64,000 bases of DNA from Boseongicola sp. (GCA_014075275.1 CP046179.1:2365932-2429931), one strand, 5' to 3'. Positions 17,424 to 26,862 are shown, counted from the first letter of the stretch. Notes: a model not told the origin generated them from the letters alone. Translations and numbers: made by a program.

Positions 17424-17828
17424 TCAGGCAGCCACGGGGTCATTTTTAGTTTTCTGCTCTTTTCGAAACACCCAAACGGCGATCTCGGCGACAATGAACA
17501 GCACGGCGGCAAGCACCAGCCCGCGGATTGTGCTTGAATGTGCACCGTCTGCAATCAACCCGAACACGCGGATGAGGATCGTGAACAGGAAATAAAGAGC
17601 CGCAGGTGCCAGGAACACAGGGTCCTTTTTGACCGCGCCTATTGCGGCCATCAGCCCGAGAGCGCCGATAGGAGCGCCCAACACGCGCAGGTTCGTCACG
17701 CCGTGGGTGTCAACCGGCGACAAGCCATTTAGCGAACTCGCGCCAAGAGGGTTCAATATGTAGAGCCCGGCGAAGCCAAGAAGAACAGCGGCCAACAGGC
17801 CCGAGAGTATCTGAACAGCTTTCAACAT
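17424..17828 (-). CDS. DUF4345-like integral membrane protein
   Basis: A 134-residue protein with four predicted membrane helices (about residues 5-27, 47-65, 72-92, 103-124). The spacing and the NLRVLGAPIGALGL block in helix 2 resemble DUF4345 proteins, whose function is unknown. It follows the haloalkane dehalogenase by 35 bp on the same strand and probably shares its promoter. A role in uptake or membrane handling of the dehalogenase substrate is only a guess. Confidence 0.75.
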   Translation of the reverse strand: MLKAVQILSGLLAAVLLGFAGLYILNPLGASSLNGLSPVDTHGVTNLRVLGAPIGALGLMAAIGAVKKDPVFLAPAALYFLFTILIRVFGLIADGAHSSTIRGLVLAAVLFIVAEIAVWVFRKEQKTKNDPVAA

Positions 17829-17863
17829 CAGATTTTCCTTTCAGAATGAGTATATTGGTGGCG

Positions 17864-18814
17864 TTAGACGCGGGTCAGCCAATCGGCGATGCCCTGCCCG
17901 ATTTCATCAGGGTAATCTTCCTGGATGAAGTGCCCGCCCTTGCCGAGATAGATGCTTTCGAGGTTTGACAATTTGGCCTTCAGATACTCGGCGCGTTCGT
18001 CATTGATGATAGCACCGGGGCTAACGTGGAACATCAGTTTCGGAAACTCGGTTGCCAGCAACCAATCCGAATTGGCCTGAACGATCGCGTGAACATCGGC
18101 GGGTTCGCCACCGACGGGAATCTCACGGGGCCAATCCAGAATAATCTGTCGGCTTTCTGGCGTCGGGTAATAGCGATTGTATTCGGCAACCACAGCGTCC
18201 GGGAATGCGCCATCTTTGCTGTCGTGGCGAAGGAACTGGTCAAGAAACACATTCTGCTCAAGAACCATTTTCTCGCCCACGCCTGCGGTTTTGATGCCCT
18301 GCAGGAACTCTTTGAAAGGCCCAAGATCATCGAAGGAACCGATCGGCATAAACGGGGGTGTCATTGCCTCCATGAAGGCAATCGCGCTGACGCGCTCTGG
18401 CCGGGTGCGGGCATATTCCCACCCTAGAGCCGACCCCCAATCGTGGATCACCAGAACTGCGTCTTGAAGGTCAAGTCCGTCAAGGAACGCAAACAGATAA
18501 TCGCGCGATTCAATGTAAGTGTCGGTCATTGCGGGCTTATCGCTGTCACCCATGCCCATCAGATCGGGCGCAATCGCACGGTGGGCGTCGGTGACATAAG
18601 GAACGATGTTGCGCCACAGATATGACGACGTGGGGTTGCCGTGAAGGAACACGACCGGTCGACCTTCGCCGTTATCCGTATAGGCCATTTCGTGGCCCAG
18701 AACTTTGACTCGCTTTTTGGGAAGTGAAGCGAATGAACTTGCGAACAAGCGGGCAGGAACTGAGGTCGCTCCGATTGCTGCGGCGCTGGAAAGAAGAAAA
18801 CTTCTACGTTGCAT
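17864..18814 (-). CDS. haloalkane dehalogenase with Tat-type signal peptide
   Basis: A 316-residue alpha/beta hydrolase. The five catalytic residues of class II haloalkane dehalogenases are all in place: Asn60 (HGNPTSSYLWR), nucleophile Asp125 with Trp126 (HDWGS), Glu149 (AFMEAM) and His295 (GGHFIQED). The spacings 60-125 and 125-149 equal those of Rhodococcus DhaA as I remember it (41-106-130). The chosen ATG at 18814 gives an N-terminus QRRSFLLSS followed by a hydrophobic stretch, a twin-arginine-like export signal. That is unusual for an enzyme family normally found in the cytoplasm. Longer in-frame upstream sequence reads into the operator and is not used. The reaction is hydrolysis of a carbon-halogen bond to an alcohol and halide. 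It diverges from a LysR gene across a palindromic operator. Confidence 0.88.
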   Translation of the reverse strand: MQRRSFLLSSAAAIGATSVPARLFASSFASLPKKRVKVLGHEMAYTDNGEGRPVVFLHGNPTSSYLWRNIVPYVTDAHRAIAPDLMGMGDSDKPAMTDTYIESRDYLFAFLDGLDLQDAVLVIHDWGSALGWEYARTRPERVSAIAFMEAMTPPFMPIGSFDDLGPFKEFLQGIKTAGVGEKMVLEQNVFLDQFLRHDSKDGAFPDAVVAEYNRYYPTPESRQIILDWPREIPVGGEPADVHAIVQANSDWLLATEFPKLMFHVSPGAIINDERAEYLKAKLSNLESIYLGKGGHFIQEDYPDEIGQGIADWLTRV

Positions 18815-18891
18815 GACTGTCTCCAAATGTTGTTGCAGGGGAAGATGTAGTCTTTCCATTTCGATCCAAATAGCGCACAATTTAGCCCACA

Positions 18892-18911
18892 GTGGGTCGT
18901 ATTCGACCCAC
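18892..18911. promoter_or_regulatory. palindromic operator between dehalogenase and LysR genes
   Basis: GTGGGTCG, a TATT spacer and CGACCCAC form a perfect 8-bp inverted repeat. A third CCCAC lies just upstream at about 18886-18890, so further half-sites overlap. The position is 77 bp before the dehalogenase start and 9 bp before the LysR ATG at 18921, typical for an autoregulated LysR-controlled divergent promoter. Confidence 0.7.
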
Positions 18912-18920
18912 AATTTTTGG

Positions 18921-19838
18921 ATGAACTCCATGAAGCCGACGATGACCAACTGGGAACAGATGCCGTATTTTCTGGCCGTTTCCCGAACAGGCAGCTTGCG
19001 AGGTGCGGCGGAAGCTCTTGGCACGACGCATGCCAAGATCAACCGCCACATCCAGGCGCTGGAAACTGCCTACGGTATGCAGTTGCTTCGACGAACCCGC
19101 AGCGGTGTCTCGCTCACAAAGGCCGGGGAAATGCTGCTGCCGGTTGCTGAAGAGGCTGAAACTTTGTTCCTGCGCGCCCAGCAACGCCTGACCGGTTTAG
19201 ATAAGCAGGAAGTCGGCTCAATTCGATTTTCTCTTACAGGAACAATGGCTTACGATATTGTTTCGCCGATCCTGATCCGGTTCTTTGACCTGTACCCTGA
19301 GATCGATATCAATATTCGAGTCAGTGACCGGTTTGACGACATCGCGAAACTGGAAACGGATGTTTCCCTGCGCGTTGCGCACGAAGTTACGGATGATGCG
19401 GTGGCACGAAAGCTTTTCCCGCTGGCACTTGGTTATTACGCGAGCCCGGCTTACCTCGAACGTCATTTTGCGGCGAGCGGCCCGAAAGGTGAAGGTTTGC
19501 ACTTGCTGGGATGGGACGAAATCAACCGACATCCAGACTGGCAGAAGTCATCACCATTTCCGCTTGCCGAAGTCCGCCACGCCACGATGGATCACGTCAT
19601 GCAACTCAATCTTGCGCGGCAAGGATTTGGAGTTGTGCGCACGATGCCGGTCTTTGCGAAGGATGGTCTGACGTTGGTCCCAAACCCCAATAACGAACTC
19701 GTCTTTGATCGAAACTTCTATATTTTGTTGCATTCCGATCTTCGCAGAACCACGCGTGTAAGGCGATTTGTGGATTTCTTGGCGAAAGAGCTGATTGCCC
19801 TTAAACCCGCGATTCAGGGAGAGCTGTTTGGAGCCTAA
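18921..19838 (+). CDS. LysR-family transcriptional regulator
   Basis: About 305 residues from the ATG at 18921 (a second in-frame ATG at 18930 is equally possible). The helix-turn-helix spans roughly residues 10-65 (SLRGAAEALGTTHAKINRHIQALE), followed by an effector-binding domain complete to the stop. This subtype resembles LysR members with a truncated-looking first strand (IRFSLTGTMAYD). It diverges from the haloalkane dehalogenase and probably controls it, with a palindromic site directly before its start. The inducer is unknown. Confidence 0.87.
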   Translation: MNSMKPTMTNWEQMPYFLAVSRTGSLRGAAEALGTTHAKINRHIQALETAYGMQLLRRTRSGVSLTKAGEMLLPVAEEAETLFLRAQQRLTGLDKQEVGSIRFSLTGTMAYDIVSPILIRFFDLYPEIDINIRVSDRFDDIAKLETDVSLRVAHEVTDDAVARKLFPLALGYYASPAYLERHFAASGPKGEGLHLLGWDEINRHPDWQKSSPFPLAEVRHATMDHVMQLNLARQGFGVVRTMPVFAKDGLTLVPNPNNELVFDRNFYILLHSDLRRTTRVRRFVDFLAKELIALKPAIQGELFGA

Positions 19839-20142
19839 GCGACCGAAAGACTGGATATAGGTTATCACTATAGTCCGGCAAATTTCCTGAGACCTATGGA
19901 TTTGATGAAGAAGAGTTTCATCTGGCTGATTTCGAAACGTCGAAAAAAGGTGTGCCTAAATGCACTACCGGCAGAAATAATGCTGGGAATGTGCATAATT
20001 CTCACATCGGTATCGTGTCGGTATAACGTCTGTATTGCGTCGGTGCCTCCGGACGGTGGGTTTACCGAGTGTTAGCATCCCGATTCAATGTACAGCTTTG
20101 CCTAGAGTGCGGGCACGCCAATGCGTCTGCGACATCGTCGGG
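19839..20142. other. intergenic, nothing recognised
   Basis: About 300 bases between the LysR stop and the end of the sulfatase remnant. No gene, repeat or RNA structure is evident. Confidence 0.4.
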
Positions 20143-20485
20143 TCAATTGTATTGCACGCGCGCCACGCCTTGATCGGAGGCGTTGGCCAATCGATTCATG
20201 TGGCGATAAATCAACCGGCTCTTTAACGCTTCGTTGCCATCTTCGTAAAACAAGTTGTCGAACTCGCCGGGGTCTTCGTTGAGATCGAATAGCTCGACAA
20301 TATCGTGGGTGTGATAGACGATCAGTTTATAACGGCCATCAAAGGGCATTGTCGCGTAGGTTCGATCATCAACCGGACTGAAATAAACCCCGTCGTGAAA
20401 CTTGCAGAATACAGTTTCTTTTTGCTGACCTGCCTGGTCGTTCCTCTTTTTTGGATGTCTTTCCTCTAATACCCAAGGCGTTGCT
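20143..20485 (-). pseudogene. sulfatase, C-terminal remnant
   Basis: The minus strand reads KFHDGVYFSPVDDRTY, then FDGRYKLIVYHTHD and ELFDLNEDPGEFDNLF to a stop at 20143. This is the closing region of the sulfatase/arylsulfatase family, where the strand GRYKL..Y and ELFDL..DP.E..NL are conserved. The frame is open only back to about 20485, so roughly three quarters of the usual 450-500 residues, including the catalytic formylglycine Cys, are gone. No IS end lies at its broken edge. Confidence 0.75.
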
Positions 20486-20712
20486 CAAACGCGCAATGAT
20501 AGTTCACTGGTATACGCCATAGGCTTGCAGCGCGTTTGGCGTTGATGGGACAGTTCCGGCGAGGATACAAAACTTTGGCTTTAGGAGGTTAACACTCACT
20601 CGCGGTGTTCTGATAGTTGGCCGTCAGCTAAGGCGCGCCAAGTGGTTTCGCTGAACCGACTTCTAAGGCAAAGTGGGCGCCAATAATTGGTGATCGCAGA
20701 TAGGCAAATCAC

Positions 20713-21393
20713 ATGCTCGCGAAATCAGACGTCGAGGCAGCCAAGACTGCTATTTTCTTCGGGTCACTTCCGCCCCCGGTCTTCGACGCGATCTTGCAGC
20801 GATCGCGGATCATTGAAGTGAAAGCAGGGCAAACGTTGTTTCATCAGGGCGAGAATGCCGCGGCAATTTTTGCGGTGTTGAACGGGATGATCAAATTGAC
20901 GGTCACCAAGCGGGATGGCGAAGAAGTCGTCGTTGAAACCTTTGCGGCAGGCAGTAGTTTTGCCGAGGCCCTGGCCTTCGAGCGGTCGCCATACCCGGTA
21001 TCGGCGGCTGCTCTTGTGGATAGCCGAATTCTTATGGCGCCAAGCGGTGCCGTACGTGCCGCCGTTCATGATAATCCAGACGCATTTAGCGCAATTCTTG
21101 CTGCGACATATAGGCACCTGCATCACTTGGTTCGCCAAATCGAACAGCTGAAATCAGATTCGGGTCTGGAACGGCTGGGGCATTATATTCTGGCACGATC
21201 GGAGGTTGCCCAGTTTCCAAACGAGGTTGAAATCCCCGTTGAAAAAAAGGTGCTTGCGTCACTTCTTGGAATGAAACCCGAGACGCTTTCTCGGGCATTT
21301 AAAAGAATGCGGGAGCATGGTGTAAAAGTCGACGGCCCCATAATCCGCTTGGATGATCCAAGCGCGCTCCGCCGCCTTCTGGATGCTGACTGA
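20713..21393 (+). CDS. Crp/Fnr-family transcriptional regulator upstream of nap genes
   Basis: A 226-residue protein with a cyclic-nucleotide-like sensor barrel (about residues 15-125), a dimerisation helix (RHLHHLVRQIEQL) and a winged helix-turn-helix (KKVLASLLGMKPETLSRAFKRM). The Cys cluster of Fnr is absent, so it is closer to the Dnr/NnrR group that senses nitric oxide through haem, or another redox signal. It ends 89 bp before napF, with an Fnr-type box between them, so it very likely regulates the nitrate reductase operon. Confidence 0.88.
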   Translation: MLAKSDVEAAKTAIFFGSLPPPVFDAILQRSRIIEVKAGQTLFHQGENAAAIFAVLNGMIKLTVTKRDGEEVVVETFAAGSSFAEALAFERSPYPVSAAALVDSRILMAPSGAVRAAVHDNPDAFSAILAATYRHLHHLVRQIEQLKSDSGLERLGHYILARSEVAQFPNEVEIPVEKKVLASLLGMKPETLSRAFKRMREHGVKVDGPIIRLDDPSALRRLLDAD

Positions 21394-21412
21394 CCCGCGC
21401 CGCAAACCCCAC

Positions 21413-21426
21413 TTGATCTAAGTCAA
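21413..21426 (+). promoter_or_regulatory. Fnr/Dnr-type binding box upstream of napF
   Basis: TTGAT-CTAA-GTCAA matches the Fnr/Dnr consensus TTGAT-N4-ATCAA at nine of ten fixed positions. It is centred about 63 bp before the proposed napF start, a good location for activation by the Crp/Fnr protein encoded just upstream. Confidence 0.75.
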
Positions 21427-21482
21427 GGACAGTCCAGCGCAAGTCCGGCACACCTGTTTGAAATAACAAACAGGGATGAAAA

Positions 21483-21989
21483 TTGACCAGCCTTGGCGCA
21501 CCATCCGAGATGCAAAACGCGCGATCAAATGCGTGGCGAGCTGCCGTGCCCAGGCCGCCCTGGACCGATGAAAGGCTCGTAAGGGAAAAATGCACCTCGT
21601 GCGGGGACTGTATTCGGGCTTGTCCGGAATCTATTTTATTCGCAGGGCCAGCGAACACTCCCACCATCGATTTCAAAGCTGGCGGCTGTGTCTTTTGCGG
21701 GGATTGCGCACTTGCCTGCAATGAGGGCGTCTTTCGGGACACAGATGCAGCTCCCTGGACTCTTGTCGCGACCGTCAGAACCGACTGTTTTCTAAACCGT
21801 GGAGTATCTTGTCAGAGTTGCACCGACGCGTGCGATGAGACCGCCATCATTTTTGACATTCGCGCTGGCAAAGTTGGAGCGGTGAAGGTTGTGGCCGGGG
21901 AATGCACCGGCTGTGGGGCCTGTGTTGGCTCCTGCCCAGCGTCTGCAATTCATCTCATAAGTCATTCGCAACAGGGGGTAGCAGTGTGA
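21483..21989 (+). CDS. napF: NapF ferredoxin-type protein
   Basis: A 168-residue iron-sulfur protein with four Cys-rich clusters: CTSCGDCIRACP (about residue 37), CVFCGDCALAC (about 69), CQSCTDAC (about 108) and CTGCGACVGSCP (about 141). NapF is a cytoplasmic protein linked to maturation of NapA. The start is taken at the TTG at 21483 with a GGGATG site before it; an ATG at 21510 is an alternative. The stop overlaps the napD start as GTGA. Confidence 0.88.
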   Translation: MTSLGAPSEMQNARSNAWRAAVPRPPWTDERLVREKCTSCGDCIRACPESILFAGPANTPTIDFKAGGCVFCGDCALACNEGVFRDTDAAPWTLVATVRTDCFLNRGVSCQSCTDACDETAIIFDIRAGKVGAVKVVAGECTGCGACVGSCPASAIHLISHSQQGVAV

Positions 21990-22288
21990 ATATTTGCGGT
22001 TGCCTCATCCACGTTACGCCAGAACATGCCAGGGCGGCTTTTCAGGCAATCGAAGCCTTCGATGGCGTTGAAATTCATGCCGAAAGCGAAGACGCGCGAT
22101 TTGTCCTTGTTGTCGAGGACACGGATGCACGCCTTGCGTCCGAAACAATAATGCAACTGCACCAGATCCCCGGCGTGGTTTCGCTGACGCTCAATTATCA
22201 CCATTTCGAAGACGCCGCGAATTCTCATGCGCGGTTGTCTCGTTTCACAAAAATTACCGAGGGAGGCCAGCCCAATGACCATCTCTGA
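21986..22288 (+). CDS. napD: NapD chaperone for NapA
   Basis: A 100-residue protein starting at a GTG that overlaps the napF stop. The opening [14 protein letters not shown] and the ferredoxin-like alternating pattern with GVEIHAES and [16 protein letters not shown] fit NapD, which binds the twin-arginine signal of NapA and holds it for cofactor insertion. It overlaps the napA start by 14 bases, so synthesis of chaperone and client is coupled. Confidence 0.9.
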   Translation: MNICGCLIHVTPEHARAAFQAIEAFDGVEIHAESEDARFVLVVEDTDARLASETIMQLHQIPGVVSLTLNYHHFEDAANSHARLSRFTKITEGGQPNDHL

Positions 22289-24779
22289 ATCGCGGCGCAC
22301 ATTCCTAAAAGCGTCCGCAGCAACAGCAACCGCTTCGGCCGCAGGGATCACACTTTCTACCGGACCTGCGAATGCGCAACTGGCACAGTCGGACATTCGT
22401 TGGGACAAAGCGGCCTGTAGGTTCTGCGGCACAGGCTGCTCGGTTCTCGTGGGAGTAAAAGACGGGAGAGTTGTTGCTACTCAGGGCGATCCGGACGCGC
22501 CGGTAAACCGTGGCCTCAACTGCATCAAAGGCTATTTCCTGTCGAAGATAATGTATGGTGCAGATCGGTTGACCACTCCGCTGCTCCGCAAAAGCAATGG
22601 AGTCTATGATAAAAACGGCGAATTTGAGCCTGTATCTTGGGATGAAGCCTTTGATATCATGGCGGAAAAATGGAAAGACGCCATTCGCAAAAAAGGCCCA
22701 ACGGCAGTTTCCATGTTTGGCTCTGGACAATGGACCGTTTGGGAAGGATATGCCGCAACCAAATTCATGAAAGCGGGTTTGCGGTCGAATAACATCGACC
22801 CGAATGCACGGCATTGCATGGCGTCCGCTGTCGCTGCCTTTATTCGGGCCTTTGGAATCGACGAGCCAATGGGCTGTTATGACGACCTGGAGGCGGCGGA
22901 CACATTCGTGCTTTGGGGGTCGAACATGGCCGAGATGCACCCAATTCTCTGGTCACGGCTAACGGACACGCGGCTGACAAAACCAGGCAACGAAGTCCAT
23001 GTTCTTTCCACCTTCGAACATCGATCATTCGAACTGGCAGACAACGGCATGGTGTTCACACCGCAAACAGATCTGGCAATCCTGAATTACATTGCGAATT
23101 ACATCATTCAGAACGGCGCAGTGAACGAAGACTTTGTTGCGAAACACGTTAATATCACAAAAACTGCGACCGACATCGGATATGGTCTTCGCCCGACCCA
23201 CCCATTGGAGCAGGCTGCCGAAAACCCGTCGCACGAAGGAAAACACGGCAAACTTGATGCCATGAATTTTGACGAATATGCGGCAGCCGTAAGCGAATAC
23301 ACGGTTGAAGCGGTGTCGGAACTTTCTGGAGTGCCTGCCGCGAACCTTGAACGTCTAGCCGCACAATATGCAGATCCGGACCGCAAGGTGATGAGCCTTT
23401 GGACCATGGGATTCAATCAACACACGCGCGGCGCATGGGTGAACGGGCTGCTATATAATGTGCATCTGTTGACCGGAAAGATCGCCGAGCCCGGAAATTC
23501 GCCTTTTTCTTTGACTGGTCAACCGTCGGCTTGCGGCACAGCGCGGGAAGTCGGGACTTTTGCACACCGGTTGCCGGCCGACATGGTCGTTGGGATTGAA
23601 AAGCATCGGGACATCTGCGAGAAAGCCTGGGGTCTGCCCAAAGGAACGATCCCGCCGAAGCCCGGTTTCCATGCCGTACTTCAGCACCGCATGTTGAAAG
23701 ATGGAGTGCTGAATTGTCATTGGGTGCAGTGCAACAACAACCTTCAGGCCGCGGCAAACATCAACGAGGAAGGTCTTCCGGGATATCGCAATCCCGAAAA
23801 TTTCATCACTGTTTCTGAACCGTATCCGACCGTAACGGCGTTGAGCGCAGACTTGATCCTACCGACGGCGATGTGGGTTGAGAAAGAAGGCGCATACGGG
23901 AATGCAGAGCGCCGCACTCAGTTCTGGCGGCAACAGGTCAAGGCACCCGGCGAGGCCCGCTCGGACCTGTGGCAAGTCATGGAGTTCGCAAAACGCTTCA
24001 CGACTGATGACGTTTGGCCAAAAGAGTTCCTGGATGCAAACCCCGAATTTAAGGGCATCAACCTTTTTGATCTGTTGTTTGCAAACGGCAATGTGGACAA
24101 ATTTCCCGCCTCTGAAGTTACGGAAGGCTTCGACAACGATGAAAGCGAACACTTCGGATTCTACGTTCAGAAGGGACTTTTTGAGGAATATGCGGAGTTC
24201 GGACGCGGCAAGGCACACGATCTAGCGGACTTCGATACTTATCATCAGGTTCGCGGTTTACGTTGGCCAGTGGTTGACGGGAACGAGACGCGTTACCGTT
24301 TCCGTGAGGGCTATGATCCTTATGTGCCCGAGGGAGAAGGCGTCCGGTTCTACGGCAAGCCAGATGGTCGCGCCAACATAATTTTCGCGCCTTACGAACC
24401 CGCGGCTGAAGAGCCTGACAACGACTTTAACCTTTGGCTTGTGACCGGGCGGGTTCTGGAACACTGGCACTCGGGTTCGATGACGCGACGGGTCCCCGAA
24501 TTACATCGATCGTATCCCGCAGCGGTTGTTTACATGCACCCAGATGACGCACGCGATAGAGATCTTCGACGTGGACAAGAAATCGAGATCTCGACGCGAC
24601 GTGGCGCAGTGATAAGTCGCGTTGAAACGCGTGGGCGAAACAAGATGCCCAGAGGCGTGGTCTTCATGCCCTGGTTCGACGAGGGCCAACTGACAAACAA
24701 GCTGACGCTCGACGCAACATGTCCGATTTCGAAAGAAACCGACTTCAAAAAATGCGCGTGCAAAATTCAGCGAGCCTGA
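22275..24779 (+). CDS. napA: periplasmic nitrate reductase catalytic subunit NapA
   Basis: An 834-residue molybdoenzyme. A twin-arginine signal (SRRTFLK at residues 6-12) precedes the hydrophobic stretch that ends near Ala34. The [4Fe-4S] ligands are Cys48, Cys51, Cys55 and Cys83. Cys181 in RHCMASAV is the molybdenum ligand. The dimethyl-sulfoxide-reductase fold continues to a molydopterin-dinucleotide-binding C-terminus ([17 protein letters not shown], about residue 725). It reduces nitrate to nitrite in the periplasm. The ATG at 22275 is chosen over longer upstream frames because it places the Tat motif at the N-terminus. Confidence 0.96.
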   Translation: MTISESRRTFLKASAATATASAAGITLSTGPANAQLAQSDIRWDKAACRFCGTGCSVLVGVKDGRVVATQGDPDAPVNRGLNCIKGYFLSKIMYGADRLTTPLLRKSNGVYDKNGEFEPVSWDEAFDIMAEKWKDAIRKKGPTAVSMFGSGQWTVWEGYAATKFMKAGLRSNNIDPNARHCMASAVAAFIRAFGIDEPMGCYDDLEAADTFVLWGSNMAEMHPILWSRLTDTRLTKPGNEVHVLSTFEHRSFELADNGMVFTPQTDLAILNYIANYIIQNGAVNEDFVAKHVNITKTATDIGYGLRPTHPLEQAAENPSHEGKHGKLDAMNFDEYAAAVSEYTVEAVSELSGVPAANLERLAAQYADPDRKVMSLWTMGFNQHTRGAWVNGLLYNVHLLTGKIAEPGNSPFSLTGQPSACGTAREVGTFAHRLPADMVVGIEKHRDICEKAWGLPKGTIPPKPGFHAVLQHRMLKDGVLNCHWVQCNNNLQAAANINEEGLPGYRNPENFITVSEPYPTVTALSADLILPTAMWVEKEGAYGNAERRTQFWRQQVKAPGEARSDLWQVMEFAKRFTTDDVWPKEFLDANPEFKGINLFDLLFANGNVDKFPASEVTEGFDNDESEHFGFYVQKGLFEEYAEFGRGKAHDLADFDTYHQVRGLRWPVVDGNETRYRFREGYDPYVPEGEGVRFYGKPDGRANIIFAPYEPAAEEPDNDFNLWLVTGRVLEHWHSGSMTRRVPELHRSYPAAVVYMHPDDARDRDLRRGQEIEISTRRGAVISRVETRGRNKMPRGVVFMPWFDEGQLTNKLTLDATCPISKETDFKKCACKIQRA

Positions 24780-24793
24780 AAAGGGAGACGATC

Positions 24794-25231
24794 ATGACAA
24801 AGTCAAAAATACTTCTTCCTGCATCGATCATCGCTTCGTTGACATTGGTTGGCATAGCTATTGCCCAAACTGCCCAGGTTACCGACTTGCGCGGCACCGG
24901 TGTGGACGAGCCAGTGCATCTTGATCAGATCCACAGACAGGTCGAAGGCCGGATGCAAAGAAACTACCGGCAGCAACCCCCCCTGATCCCGCACTCTATT
25001 GCTCAGTATCAACTGGACCTGCGAACGAACCAATGCCTTGCCTGCCATGACTGGACAAAAGCGGGGGAGCGCGACGCGCCTACACTGTCGATGACACACT
25101 ACCTTGATCGCGAAGGGCGCGAGCTCGATCACATCGCGGGTACTCGGTACTTCTGCAATCAGTGTCACGTTCCGCAAGTCGATGCGCCGCCGCTGGTTGA
25201 GAACTTCTTTCGATCGTCCTCGGACCGCTGA
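24794..25231 (+). CDS. napB: NapB di-haem cytochrome c
   Basis: A 145-residue exported protein: signal peptide about residues 1-24, then haem c sites CLACH (81-85) and CNQCH (121-125). The segment PPLIPHSIAQYQLDLRTNQC is typical NapB. It passes electrons to NapA. The ATG at 24794 lies 14 bp after napA with AAGGGAGA before it. Confidence 0.95.
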   Translation: MTKSKILLPASIIASLTLVGIAIAQTAQVTDLRGTGVDEPVHLDQIHRQVEGRMQRNYRQQPPLIPHSIAQYQLDLRTNQCLACHDWTKAGERDAPTLSMTHYLDREGRELDHIAGTRYFCNQCHVPQVDAPPLVENFFRSSSDR

Positions 25232-25258
25232 CTCACGACCGCTTAAGGAGCTTTCAAG

Positions 25259-25951
25259 ATGTCTGATACTCCCAAAAAACGCGGCAGAATTCGTCGTCTT
25301 TGGCAATGGTTTTGGAGTCCCACTGCTGTTTTGAGTGTCGGCTTCACATTGATCGCCGGTTTCCTTGCGGGCGTCATGTTCTGGGGCGGCTTTCACTGGT
25401 CTTTGGAGCTTACCAACACCGAGGAATTCTGCGTGTCCTGCCACACGATGGAGACCAACTTGGGCGAATACAGGGAAACTGTGCACTACAATAACCATTC
25501 TGGCGTACGTGCAGTTTGTTCTGACTGTCATGTCCCAAAAGAGTGGAGCCACAAGGTCAAAGCCAAGATTATGGCAGTCAAGGATGTCTACCACGAAATG
25601 GCGGGAACAATTTCGAGCGAAGAAAAATATGAAGAACGTCGGCTTGAGATGGCCAAATCCGTTTGGAAGAAAATGAAGCAATCCGACAGTCGCGAATGCC
25701 GAAATTGTCACGCTTTCGAGTATATGGATTTCACAATTCAGGAAACACGGGCCGCCTCTGAGCATCAACGTGCAATTGATACGGGAATGACCTGTATCGA
25801 CTGCCATCAAGGCATCGCTCACAAACTGCCAACCGGATACCAGGACGCATACGAGAAAATATCTGCGGAAACCGTCGACCCGCTTTCTATTTCAGAGACG
25901 GTTGCTCATTCAGAAGCAATCGAAACTTTTCTGACCCACACGAACAACTGA
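25259..25951 (+). CDS. napC: NapC/NirT tetra-haem quinol dehydrogenase
   Basis: A 230-residue membrane-anchored cytochrome with one N-terminal helix (about residues 22-44) and four haem c sites at 58-62, 87-91, 147-151 and 179-183. It oxidises quinol and feeds NapB and NapA. The gene has a good ribosome site (AAGGAGC) and follows napB by 27 bp. With napF, D, A and B it gives a complete Nap system without napG, napH or napE. Confidence 0.95.
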   Translation: MSDTPKKRGRIRRLWQWFWSPTAVLSVGFTLIAGFLAGVMFWGGFHWSLELTNTEEFCVSCHTMETNLGEYRETVHYNNHSGVRAVCSDCHVPKEWSHKVKAKIMAVKDVYHEMAGTISSEEKYEERRLEMAKSVWKKMKQSDSRECRNCHAFEYMDFTIQETRAASEHQRAIDTGMTCIDCHQGIAHKLPTGYQDAYEKISAETVDPLSISETVAHSEAIETFLTHTNN

Positions 25952-25963
25952 GAAGAGGATCAG

Positions 25964-26221
25964 ATGCTCGAGATTCTTGGAACAATTGGAAGTAACTTGC
26001 TGGGCTTGCCGGGCGTGCTTGGTTTGGCGGTTGGAATGACCACAAGAAATATTGGTCTTGCCTCGGCTCTGGGCGGGATTGTCGGACTGGTGGAAGCGAT
26101 GTTGTTCGCCGGTCTATCGGTTGCTCATCTCACGACTGTTGAGACCTTATTTTCAGTCACCGTTGGAATTGTGGCGGGTTTTTGCGGAAGCCTAATCCGC
26201 CGCCAAGGCACGACGGTCTGA
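25964..26221 (+). CDS. small membrane protein in nap operon
   Basis: An 85-residue protein that I do not recognise. It has two or three hydrophobic segments (about residues 8-30, 33-55 and 60-77) rich in Gly and Ala, ending with a basic RRQG tail. It starts 12 bp after napC with a GAGGA site, so it is almost certainly part of the nap transcript. It is not NapE by eye. Its function is unknown. Confidence 0.7.
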   Translation: MLEILGTIGSNLLGLPGVLGLAVGMTTRNIGLASALGGIVGLVEAMLFAGLSVAHLTTVETLFSVTVGIVAGFCGSLIRRQGTTV

Positions 26222-26340
26222 AGCCCGCGTGTCTGCATGCGTACGGGTGGCATTGTGACTGGGGCGCGCACCGAGTTTGAGCCTCCGCGAGGCGGTGCCC
26301 CTTTTGGCATTGAAACCACAACGAAAGAGGAAAAGCGATC

Positions 26341-26862
26341 ATGGCTATACTCGTCGTATTCGGATCAATCGAAGGTCAATCTGAAAAGATCGCAGATTTT
26401 ATTGCAAACCTCGCAACGAAAACAGGTCAGCAGGTTGAGATCTTTGACACAGCCGATCTTGTTGCTGAGGTGGATTGGGGAAATTTTGAAACGGTAGCAC
26501 TTGTTGCCTCGGTGCACGAACGACGACATCCCAAAGCGTTTGAGGTCTTTTTGAGTTCGCACAAAAGGGAACTTTCTGAGCGCAAGGTTCTTTTGATTTC
26601 GGTTAGTTTGCGGGTTGCTTTTGAAGAAGGCCAGGAGGAAGCACAGGACTATCTGGACGAGATGAAGTTGCGTACGGGTATAAATCCAGATCGGGAATTG
26701 CTAGTTGCGGGTGCAATTCGATCCCGGAGTTATGACTATTTTGCGACGCAAATTCTTCGTCACGTTGTGCTTCGGGGTCACGACTTTGATCCCACCGAGC
26801 GCGAGCATGAGTTCACTGACTGGAGCAAACTGGATGCCGACGTGCGGGCTTTCCTAAACTGA
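26341..26862 (+). CDS. flavodoxin/HemG-like protein at end of nap operon
   Basis: A 173-residue flavodoxin fold. The N-terminal FMN phosphate loop appears as FGSIEGQSEKIADFI (residues 7-21), followed by the sequence VALVASVHERRHPK and the block LLISVSLRVAFEE. These features resemble HemG, the menaquinone-dependent protoporphyrinogen oxidase, and related small flavoproteins. It lies 119 bp after the small membrane protein, with GAAAGAGGAAAAG before the ATG. A haem-biosynthesis role would supply the haems of NapB and NapC, but a redox role in nitrate reduction cannot be excluded. Confidence 0.75.
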   Translation: MAILVVFGSIEGQSEKIADFIANLATKTGQQVEIFDTADLVAEVDWGNFETVALVASVHERRHPKAFEVFLSSHKRELSERKVLLISVSLRVAFEEGQEEAQDYLDEMKLRTGINPDRELLVAGAIRSRSYDYFATQILRHVVLRGHDFDPTEREHEFTDWSKLDADVRAFLN

